Assembly: GCA_029876055.1 (NCBI GenBank)
Contig: CM056877.1
Coordinates: forward strand, 2,480,001-2,544,000
Direction of reading: 5' to 3'
From: Madurella fahalii
Lineage: Eukaryota > Ascomycota > Sordariomycetes > Sordariales
Length of the DNA: 64,000 bases
In this document: positions 46,927-56,400 of the stretch, piece after piece
Layout: every line of letters starts with the position of its first letter
How positions within the stretch are numbered: the first letter of the stretch is position 1
Notes under the pieces: model-generated
What the model was told of the DNA's origin: nothing
What the model saw: the letters and a program-made list of their open reading frames with translations, nothing else
Databases searched by the model: none
Position numbers and translations under genes: made by a program

Positions 46927-48991
46927 ATGGCTTCTCCTAGCTCAAACCCAGAAACGTTTGCTTCACTGAGTCCTTTGCTTCCTTTCTCAACGCCACTGGA
47001 TCCACTTCTCTCAGGGAGAGAAGCCACGCCTGGCACCACTCCTTTTGAGTTGTTCGAGCAACACCTGGTTCTCGGATCCGGGGACGAGGGCAATAACCCA
47101 GATCTGAGGCAGGATCAAAGGGGTGGCGAGATATGGGGGGCGCATGTAGCCGAAGAGAGGCGGCGGCGGACTGAGGCATCGAGCCTGGGTCTGGATGAAT
47201 CACCGTCCAGACCCGTAAGAGAGAGAAGTTCGATGGTACAGTCAGCGAGTTCTCGCCTCGCCTTCCCCAGCACACCCTGGGGGCAAGTTTACGACTTATT
47301 GGGCAGTGTTCGGCGTGATCCCTTACAACTGGTTCAAGATTCAGTTGCTGCAAGTCAGACTTATCGGCCGCTCACATCGTTCCCTACTTCTTCCCAACCA
47401 AATTCTCGTCCGATCCCGCTTCGCGCCGCGGAACCCGTTTTACCATCTCGCGATTTTCGTGTCTGGGACAACGTACCGCAGGCCCTAACAATGACGCAAC
47501 CCGCCAGCCGGTTCCGCACGCCCAGGTTCTCCGACACCATGGAGACAACGGATTCGGCGGCTACGCGCTCTGGAGACGACAGTGCGGCAGCTGGTAAGAT
47601 AGCGGCACCAATCTTGCAATCTAACCAGCAGCATCAGACCGCTTCAATCTACCCTCGAGCGGCAGGACGTCCTAATTCTCGGGACTCAGCACAGGCGGTT
47701 CAGCCCTACGATTTCCCGATGACACCGGGGTTTTCCACCACGTACGAGGCCTTCGACGCTTACAACCAACCGGCCCAGCCGGTAGGGGCAGCGACAGCGC
47801 TGTCCAGCCCAATCGACGTCCCTGGCTTGAATTCCCTCCTGGCATCACCGGCTAACAGCACCACCTCGTTCGCTACCCAAGTTCCGTCGTTTTTCTCTCC
47901 GTCACCGCCGCCAACAACCGCATTTCCCTCCACATCGTCAGCGACGTCCAACCTCCCTCCCTCCGTCTCCGGCATCCCCGCGGTCACCATCCCACAACCG
48001 GGCCTATCAGGCCTTAGCAGAACCTCCTTCTATCATCCCATGAACTGCCGCACAGAGCAGTTTCAGCCCCGGCAGCACGAAAACCCTTGGGAGGCCCGCG
48101 CGCTACTACTCATGAAGGGCTTCTCTCCTAACTACCGAGGCGACCCAGACCTCGCGCGCAACCGGTCGGCTGCGATCCCCGCCGAGCAGAACTGCAGCCT
48201 CTTCTTGGTTGGGCTGGCGCCTGACCTGACAACCCACGAGCTGCTGTCCGGCATAAGGGGTGTGGGCCGCGTATACGCGACGCACATCAACCCACCTGAC
48301 CTAGAGAGGGGCCACTTGAGGAGCGCAGCCAAGTTGGTGTTTTTCGAGAGGGCTGGTGCGGGTACGTGCCCCTTTTACTTTACTAATGTTACCTTTACGC
48401 ACCCCCTTTCCGGTCCCACGCGCTCCCCTTCCTACTAGTAATACTGACACACACGGTTCTCATAGAGCGCTTCTATGACCTATACTCGTTCTTCGGCTTC
48501 TCGACGCCGCGCAACCCGCATCTCCGCGCCAGGGTGACGTGGAACCGGATCCGGTCGGCCGAGGTTGACGTTGGCGGGCGCAAGTCAAGGGTGCTGCTTG
48601 TTAGCGGCCCGCCGGATGTTGTCAACGAGCAGTTCCTGACGAGCTACCTGGATACTAAATTACAGTATCAGGTTGACGAGGTGCTGCATCGTGGGTTGAG
48701 CCCCGACGGTGCGCGGGTCTTGCTCGAGTTTCGGTTTGGGAGTTTCCGGTGTCAGGCGGAGGCGGCGAGGATGGCCCTGATGAGGGAGTTCAGAGATTCG
48801 GGGGTTGTTTGCGAGTATGGTAGGTTCTGATTGTTGTCCTCCCCATTTCTCTGTTGGGCTTTGGGATCTTTGTTGTTAGGGGCGTGATGGCTAACTGCGA
48901 GGCGATCATAGGATGGGACCCGTGCGATCGCCCTTGGGCCCAACAGACAAGGAGCGCCGCTCAAGCCAATGTCATGACGGGTTTGTCCTAA
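46927..48991 (+). CDS. RRM-like RNA-binding protein
   Basis: Exons 46927-48361, 48466-48819 and 48912-48991 give 622 residues. The first 400 residues are Pro/Ser/Thr/Ala-rich and probably disordered. Residues about 415-480 (NCSLFLVGLAPDLTTHELLSG to AAKLVFFERAGA) have the spacing of an RRM, with LFLVGL as RNP2-like and AKLVFF as RNP1-like strand. A second related segment follows (RVLLVSGPPDVVNEQFLTSYL to VLLEFRFGSFRCQAEAARMAL). A short last exon adds GWDPCDRPWAQQ, ending VMTGLS; this junction uses donor GTAGGT, branch GGCTAACTG and acceptor CATAG. If that intron is not removed the protein ends 30 residues earlier at 48830. The start chosen is the first in-frame ATG, in context taccATGg. The RNA target is unknown. 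Confidence 0.78.
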
Positions 48992-49886
48992 GTGCGTTCG
49001 CCGAGGCCTCGGCACGTCAACTTGGACAACTCCTATGGTCAAAGCGGGAATTGAGCGAGCAGTTATTTGAAAGCTTTTGCGGTGGAACCGCGGCTGAGGT
49101 GGGAAGGTGGTTCAGGGAAATCGGTTTTGGATTAATTAGCTAACTGCTAATTATCACTCTTCATAATATTGAACCATTAAACCATCGCAGGATAAACGGT
49201 AGTTCGAGCAGGTTGCAGGTAGCTGCTGCGGATCATTGAGCCACCCCTCTTTGTGGAAGTGCAAAAGAGTACCCTAACCCTCTCCCGGTTTGCACATACT
49301 GTACTGTACATACCTATGACATCATAGTAACGATAACACCAGCCCCACCTCATGATGCCATTGCAAACAAAGGTGTAGCCAACTATGATGTATTCTTCGC
49401 CCGACCAAAGACGGATGAGCTGAAGAGTAATGCCACGGTAGCCAATCGAAACCGCGGAATGTGTTAGAAGTGAGACCATGACTGGCTTCCGGCCACTCAC
49501 TGCGCCTTCCCTGGGCAGGCCAGCCCATTACGTCACAGAGCCCTTGTGTTCTGGAACACTGTTTGCGCTTGCTCCCAGTAAGACGCTCTCCGCAGTAAGC
49601 CTCCCAAACAGCGGGTACATGATCGAACGCCGACATCCAATTGGATTTCGCGTAGCCCAAACCGGGAAGAGTGACGTCCTACATTCTGCCACTCAAACCT
49701 AGCCACGACTGCCCACACATAGACTTCACAAAACCATCACGACTGCTTCCTCCCTCCACCTCCTTGCCTTTCTTCGCAATTTTGATACCCAAGGAATCCG
49801 CTGGCAGCCACATCCAAACCAATCCACGGAGACATTGCAGACAGAAAACAAACCAGCGTCTACCGAGTGAGCGAGCACGGCCCGAA
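48992..49886. other. Intergenic region, 0.9 kb
   Basis: Downstream of the RRM-like gene and upstream of the Ish1-like gene. The last 200 bases are C-rich and look like a leader. The palindromic TACTGTACTGTACA lies near 49300. No gene is supported. Confidence 0.55.
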
Positions 49887-51881
49887 ATGAGGATCGCAAC
49901 GACGCTCCTCTCGCTGGCCCTGGTGGCTGATGCCGCCCTTGCCAGCTCCTGGTTCTCGAATGCCGGTTAGTTTCGAGACTTCGCCCCTTCCATCTCTGCT
50001 CACTAGCTAACGCACACAATGAAGCATACAACAAATGGCACGAGACCGAGCTCGAGCGGTGGCTCTCCGACCACGACATACCATACCCCACTCCTGCCGA
50101 CCGCAAGGAGCTCGAGAAGCTCGTACAGAAGAATTGGGACACCCGCGTGGTGACACCTTACCACGAATGGGACACGAACCAGCTCAGCAGTTACCTGAGG
50201 CAGAAGGGCGTCGAAACCAAGGAGTCGGCCGAACACGGCCGCGAGTCTCTCGTCAGCCAGGTCAAGAACGTCTGGTACGAGTCCGAGGACAAGGCCCAGC
50301 ACGCCTGGGTTAACGTCAAGGACTGGATTCTGGACACTTGGACCGATAGCCAACTCAAGGCCTTCTGCGATCATCACGGCATTCCTGGTGAGTTTGGATG
50401 CATCATGATACCGATTCACGCCCACCTACTAATAGCCACCTAGTTCCCCAGCCTCGTAAGCGAGACACCCTGCTCCAGAAGGCCCGGAGCAACTACGAGT
50501 CAATCGCCCAGAAGGCTGGCGAAACCATGGCCTATCCTGGAAATTGGCTATATGAGACTTGGTCCGGTGCGTTAACTTTTCCGAGACGGACACCGCCCGG
50601 CCGCAACTGACTAGATGGGTAGAATCCGAACTGAAGGAGTGGCTCGACACGCATGGCTTCCCTGCGCCTCAGCCGACTACTGTATGCCATCCCATCCCGA
50701 AATTGGCCGCATTGCATGCTAACCTCGTATTAGCGTGACAAACTTATTGCATCCGTCCGCCGTAACTCCCGTCTGGCATACCTGCGCATGCAGGAGCAGG
50801 CGGCAAGCACGCAGAAGAGCGCACAGGACACCTATGCTGCGCTCACCGACAAGCTCATTGATTCCTGGAGCGAGTCTCAGCTCAAAGAGTTCTGCGATAA
50901 GAATGGCATCACTGGTATGTCGTTACACTCAACTCATCTTATGACGATTTTGAGGCCACTAACACAAAGCAGTCCCTCAAGGCACCAAGGTTAATCAACT
51001 GCGCGCGCTTGTCCGTAAGCACCGCGCCGAGATCATGGGTGACACCGTTTCTGCTTCCGCAGCCTCCGCCTTCGGCGCCGCGACCTCCAACATTGGATCG
51101 GCCACAACTAAAGCCACTGATTCTGCATCCCAAGCCGCCCAGGAGGCCTTTGACAAGGCGGTGGCCACTTGGTCGGAAAGCCGTCTGAAGGGTTACCTCG
51201 ACGCCCGTGGCGTGGTATGTCTCCCCTACCCTTCATTAACTTGCCACCTTGTCCTTTCCTCCACTAACCAACCTCTCCCAGCCCGTCCCACAAGGGAGCA
51301 AAACTGACGAGCTCCGTGCCCTCGTCCGCAAGCACTCGCACAAGGCCGCCTCAGGCTGGACCGCTTGGACATGGGATGACCTGTCTTACGAAAACCTGCG
51401 CGACTACCTCGCCTCGAGCGGCAACGCGGCCGCCAAAAAGGTCAGCGAACAAACCGGCGCGACCCGCGACGAGCTGGTCGAGGCCGCACAGGCTGTCTAC
51501 GCGTCAGCGTCGTCGGCCGGCGGTTCTTCGTTTGCCTCGGCTACGAGCTACCTTGCCCGCGCGACAGACACAGCAAAGGCCAATCTCTTTGAGACGTGGA
51601 GCGAGAGCGAGCTTAAGGCGTACTTGGACAGTTATGGCATCCCTGCTCCGCAGGGGTCGACGGTGAATGAGCTGCGCGCGTTGGCGAGGAGGCAGCATAT
51701 GTACTTCAAGTATGGCACCACTACGCCGACGGGGACCATCTTTGCCAAGGTCAAGGAGAATGTTCTGAGCGGCTGGGAGTGGGTGACTAGTCAACTTAGG
51801 ATTGGCGGCGAGGAGGCCAAGAAGAAGGCCCAGGAGGTGGGTGAGGAAGGGAAAAAGAAGGCTCACAAGACTGAGCTCTGA
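49887..51881 (+). CDS. ish1: Ish1/Msc1-domain stress response protein
   Basis: Seven exons: 49887-49965, 50025-50387, 50444-50566, 50623-50681, 50734-50914, 50973-51214 and 51282-51881, giving 548 residues. The signal peptide is MRIATTLLSLALVADAALAS. The mature protein is a string of Ish1 (putative nuclear envelope organisation) repeats of the form WSESQLKEFCDKNGI, with clear copies starting at W(L)SDHDIPYP, WTDSQLKAFCDHHGIP, WSESELKEWLDTHGFP, WSESQLKEFCDKNGIT, WSESRLKGYLDARGVP and WSESELKAYLDSYGIP, interleaved with Ala-rich helices. It ends in a Lys/Glu-rich tail. Known members: S. pombe Ish1 at the nuclear envelope, stress-induced; S. cerevisiae Msc1, in ER/nuclear envelope. Several introns fall at equal places in the repeat (just before the VPQ/ESE segment), suggesting exon duplication. 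Confidence 0.92.
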
Positions 51882-52301
51882 ATGGCGTTTGACGCTCGGT
51901 GCGAGTTTTCTCGTTGGCTGGGTGGGATGAGTGAGGTGGGTTGTGTCGGAGGCGGAAGGGGGACACAAAGTGTATTTGTATGACAGCCTACCGTATTTCT
52001 TTACAGATTGCCGTCAATTTCCATTCTTGGTGGAATCCCCGACTAGTTCCTGAACTGCTCCGAGCTGAACCTGAACCTCGTGATCTGTAATGTACAACAC
52101 CACATTTGAAATTCCCGGAATGCTATAGGCTGAAGTAAGGCCTAAGCAAACGTTGGAGGCCCTTGTGCATCTGCAGTTTGGGTAACGGGTTCTTCATTGG
52201 TCCAGATCCGCTCCATCCCCGACGCGGTCTGCATTTGTGCGACTCGAGCTGAACGTGGTGTCGCGAAGATGGCTGCATCTCATCGAACTTTGAACTAAGA
52301 A
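51882..52301. other. Intergenic region, 0.4 kb
   Basis: Between the Ish1-like gene and the broken HET gene; nothing recognised. Confidence 0.6.
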
Positions 52302-54441
52302 TTGATGACGAGCCAGAACGCCCCGACCGAGATCCGAAGCGTCAAAATGGAACGCGCAACCGACCAGCAGGCAACTCTGCTCGAGATCTCTCGATTACAC
52401 AGGAAGCCGATCGTGTCGCTTTTGACTGATATCCAGGATTACAAGACCCCGCAGGAAGACGCGTTGGGCTTCCTGGAAGAACTCGAATGTTTGCAAGTGC
52501 CCGAAGCGGATGCTGGCGACGCCGTCGTCAATCTGCGCCGCGAGAATTTGAACGCCTTCGAGACACCCCACTATCTGGCGCTCTCTTACACGTGGGATGC
52601 TTCCAATTATGAGAATTACGCTTGGGGTCGGTATCTTTGTTGAGGCACGAGAGGGCGGTCGGACTCCGGAGCGCTCTGAAGTTAGGAACTGTGTTTTGGA
52701 CCGCATTACGAAGTTCATGCGAGCGTCTGGAATCGAGTTCCTCTGGATCGACCGTCACTGCATCACTCAAGAACATGAGAAGGAGTGCGAAGCCTCAACA
52801 TGTCCCCACCGTAGTTGCAACCATTATCGAGACGGGATGCAGGTTATGGACCGGGTCTACAGCCTCAGCCAATACCCCGTTGCCTTGCTTGGCCGCCCCA
52901 TACAAAACGCTCAAGAGCTTAATCTCTTAGCGAAGTTATTGGAGGGCAGATTCACCTTGGGAAGCGAAGACCAACCTCAAAACGTCAGCCCACAGGAGGC
53001 GCGTTGTGTGCTGAAATTGTTAAGAGAGGTCACTGATGACCGCTGGTGGCGACGAGGTTGGACGTTTCAAGAGAACTACCGAGCCGGCACCAAGATGAGG
53101 TTGCTGATCAGCCACCCGCCGGACCTAGAACCACTTAAAAAGCACTACATGGCCCTATTCGGCAACGTGGATGGCGAATGATGTATTGGCTCGGTTGACT
53201 TCTCCACGATAGCGACGATGTTTTGCATGACGATGCGCTCGGCTGCTCCTAGTCTGTACCGGCTCTCTAGAGCGACTATTCCGGAGGTCCAGCACGACAC
53301 CGAGAGCGTTCTGGGCGCTGCCGGCAGATATAGGATCATGTTAGGGCCATCAGAGCTCATGACACCACATGTTCTTGGTGACATCGAGAAGAGAGATATA
53401 TCCAAGCGCTGGGACACGCTCCCTATCGCAGCGAACGGCTGCCAATACAAAGTCCGTCTAGACCATAAACGGCTGGAGAGCGATGGCAAGAGCCTTAGCA
53501 TGTCTGTTTTTACGCAATGTCTCATCAACGGCGAAGTGCTCCATAACGGCAAGCGACCAAACTTAAGTGCTATATCTAGAATGACTAGCACGGAGTACTT
53601 AAAGACGCACCTTTTCAATCACATCAAGGGTCCCGCGAAGAACCGCAACCTCACCTTCAACAAAAGCTGCCGATTCATTGAGGCATTCCTGAGCAGCTCA
53701 GGAACTCGCACATCGGGCCACTTATGGAAACTCAGCCCCAAAACTATCGACACATCCCGGTATCCCACGGGGGGTGCCTGGGTGGAAGACGCTCACGGTG
53801 TGTTAGAGCTTGAGAAGAGAAGGCGGCTCGCTTATCTCGCTGAAGAATTGCGAAGACGCAAGTATCCGCTTTCCTGTGAAATCCAGGATTATCTTAAGCG
53901 CGATGCTGAGGCCGGTGCTGAGGCCGGTGCCGGCCACCGCGCGGGTGTTTCGGGGTTTGCCGAGTCTTACCTACATCTGATGGCTGACGAGGTTGCGAAT
54001 GCTATCGGGAAAAGGAAAAAATTGCGTCTTGGATGTCTATGGGATCCCAGGACCAGAAACGGCGGCTCCTACATGGCCGTCTTTGTTTGGGACGGCGAGG
54101 ATGATGCCGACGACTATGCTGACGAAGACACGAGAGGTTTTGAAAGCCCAGATGGCGATAGAAGCACATTCTATACCGGCCGTCCTGCGTTCGCTTTCAC
54201 GGCTTCACAACCCGAAGGACTGGGTACCACCGAGTCCAATCTCAAGGACCTTGACCGGCACGTCTCATTCGAGGTTCGAGTCGAGAACCTAGAATCCGAC
54301 CCCAATGACGGCTACCCCCATCCGACTCCAAGGCTCCGTATCAGGCGCTGGCTGAACGGGCTTTGCTTCTTTTCTGGACACAGGAGGGCTAAGGTTATAT
54401 TTCCTTGGCCTGAAGATCTCCGAATGATTGGGCTGTACTAG
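52302..54441 (+). pseudogene. HET-domain (heterokaryon incompatibility) gene, broken
   Basis: HET domains trigger cell death after fusion of incompatible fungal strains. The reading starts at 52302 and shows the HET opening HYLALSYTWDASNYEN. It then runs into a TGA at 52641-52643, while the homologous text continues in another frame with GIFVEAREGG and LWIDRHCITQEH. A frameshift therefore lies at about 52600-52640. A second TGA at 53179-53181 interrupts the same frame after GNVDGE. The rest reads on without breaks to 54441 (EDLRMIGLY). The middle has DRWWRRGWTFQENY, the usual HET end. A 55-nt intron at 52631-52685 could bypass the first break but would delete a segment present in homologues and has no good branch site. 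The second stop has no such escape. A short GAEAG repeat lies near 53910. Confidence 0.8.
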
Positions 54442-55089
54442 TCCTCAAGACCCCCCGCCATCGACGTTGAGGAGCAACACCACCCAACAACCTCTCGTAG
54501 CAACCGCTGCTGACCGCTTGCCTCCGCAGGGTGCTGTCTCAGGCTGACAGAACCTGCATCAGACAAGTTGACGGTGTCGTTGCTGGACGGAGATGAGTAG
54601 TATTCGGCCCTTGATTGACTGATTGTTTAGCCGGATCAAAGAGGGAATTGGGGAGTTTTCGGGCAGCCGTTAGTCGAATAGTTCCTGTTGTAATAGGCCG
54701 AGAAGTTGAGTTGCTTTACCGAGCAGTTTCTCTTTGTTGTCATAAATGGTTCATTCCGGTCCAGCTGTCCCCGATGTTGTGAACAAAAAGAATCGTCACT
54801 CCCATGTCCACACCTCGGTTGCGGTTGCCCTAGCTTTCTGCGGGACTAACCATCAACCATAGTCCCACCACATCTTTGACACTTGAACGGTAAGAATAGA
54901 TCCCGTATAATAAGCCCAATTGTTACATTGGTCAGAATTCACCTCTTGCCTCGTGGATGATTACAAACGTTCAATGGGTCATCGGGTTTATGCTGCTTCG
55001 TTTGTGACCCATACCTGGACTAATTTGAGGTTTTCACACATAAAACTTCCGGTGGTTAGCCTGGTTCTGTCTCTTCAGGTGATAAGGTA
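54442..55089. other. Intergenic region between broken HET gene and transposon
   Basis: 648 bp with no gene; it ends in the TA dinucleotide at 55088-55089 that flanks the transposon. Confidence 0.6.
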
Positions 55090-55134
55090 ACGTATTTGAT
55101 AAGCGAGCCGTGGGTACAAGCGAGGCGTGGCTCT
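55090..55134 (+). repeat. Left terminal inverted repeat of pogo-type element
   Basis: Begins ACGTATTTGATAAGCGAGCC and contains a 13-base word, AAGCGAGCCGTGG, repeated after GTAC with one change (AAGCGAGGCGTGG). Confidence 0.88.
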
Positions 55135-55188
55135 CTTGGCGCGTATATCCTCTTTACACCTAACATCATTTTTCTCCCACAATCCAAC

Positions 55189-56309
55189 ATGTCTCCTCCT
55201 TCAAAGGAAGCCAGGGTAATCTTGGCCCTTAAAACCCTTTGAAACGACAAGGAACTAAAGCTTGAAGCTGTAGCCAAGCTCTACAACGTCGCACCTTCAA
55301 CTCTCCGTGACCGACCCGCTGGCAAGCCTATACGACGTGATATTCCAGCCAACTCATGTAGTCTGACGGATCTGGAAGAGCAAACAGTAGTTCAGTATGT
55401 GATTGAGCTATATATACGCGCATTCCCTCCTAGATTTGGTAGTATAGAAGATATGGCCAACCAACTATGACGCGAATGTGACGCGCCCCCTGTTGGCAAA
55501 TGCTGGGCATATAACTTTGTTAAATGCCAGCCAGAGCTCCGGACGTATTATTCGCATAGATATGACTATCAGAGGGCTAAGTGTGAGGATCCAAAGGTTA
55601 TTGGCGAGTGGTTTGCACTTGTATAGAATACCAAGGTCAAGTACGGTATTGTCGACGACGACGTCTATAACCTTGATGAGACAGGGTTTATGATAGGTAC
55701 TATCTTCGCGGGTATGGTAGTTACGACCTCAGATGGCCGTAGTAAGGTAAAGCTAGCCCAGCCTGGTAACCTCGAATAGGTAACAGTCATCTAGGGAGTC
55801 AATGCCCTTGTCTGGGCTATCCCCCTCTTCATCATCTTAGCTGCAAAGTACCACCTCGCCAACTGGTATACCGAGTGCAACCTCCCGGCCGACTGGCGTA
55901 TCGCAGCCACCGAGAATAGCTGGACCACCAATATAGTAGGCCTCGATTGGATCAAGCACTTCGACTTCTATACAGTATCCCGGACAAAGGGCAAATACCG
56001 GTTATTAATCCTCGACGGCCACGAGAGCTACCACTCGACCGAATCAAGCGCCGGAGAGCCAAAAGGACATATGTACAGCTTGAAGGGTCACTTGCTGTAT
56101 AGGATGTACAGGATTTACTAGGCCAGAGGGCTGTAGGTAGGGAGGTAGTGGGAGAAACACAGCCAGATGGTAGTGGTGCAAGGGGGGTTCGTACGAAGGT
56201 TCGGCGCTGTGGTGTGTGCGGCAAGCGTAGCTATAATTCCTGCACTTGCCAGGAGGTTGCAGAAACATCTGATTCAGCTGTTTCTGATGTAATTATAGTT
56301 GGTTCCTAG
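55189..56309 (+). pseudogene. Pogo/Fot1-type DDE transposase, decayed
   Basis: Starts MSPPSKEARVILALKTL with a helix-turn-helix (LEAVAKLYNVAPSTLRDR), as in pogo/Fot1 transposases. Five in-frame stops (TGA 55240, TGA 55468, TAG 55624, 55777 and 55792) break one otherwise continuous frame; each is one C-to-T change from CGA or CAG. The DDE_1 core is visible: YNLDETGFMIG with the first Asp and RLLILDGHESYHS with the second. The frame jumps at about 56040, where the third-Asp region should follow, and resumes in another frame with the C-terminal segment RRCGVCGKRSYNSCTC, ending in TAG at 56307-56309. The region of the third catalytic Asp is missing, so the copy cannot be active by itself. Confidence 0.87.
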
Positions 56310-56352
56310 TGTTGTTGTGTAGCAATCGAGGGTAGTTGTTATTAGGTTGCTG

Positions 56353-56398
56353 AGAGGCCACGGCTCGCTTGTACCCACGGCTCGCTTATCAAATACGT
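56353..56398 (-). repeat. Right terminal inverted repeat of pogo-type element
   Basis: Read on the minus strand it begins ACGTATTTGATAAGCGAGCC and has the 13-base word AAGCGAGCCGTGG twice, exactly, separated by GTAC. It is followed by TA at 56399-56400. Confidence 0.88.
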
Positions 56399-56400
56399 TA

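Larger units (their letters stand above)
55090..56398 (+). mobile_element. Pogo/Fot1-type DNA transposon, internally deleted
   Basis: The element is bounded by terminal inverted repeats 55090-55134 and 56353-56398 and flanked on both sides by TA, the pogo-family target. Length is 1309 bp, against about 1.9 kb for full Fot1-type elements. It carries one decayed transposase on the plus strand. The inverted repeats are identical for the first 35 bases and near-identical for about 45. Integration next to the broken HET gene, in a region otherwise poor in genes, fits a transposon-tolerant interval. Confidence 0.88.

Noticed and set aside
52631..52685. Intron that would rescue the HET frame
   Set aside because: GTATCT donor and GTTAG acceptor exist, but there is no good branch site and it deletes a segment that HET homologues keep. 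It also leaves the second stop unresolved.
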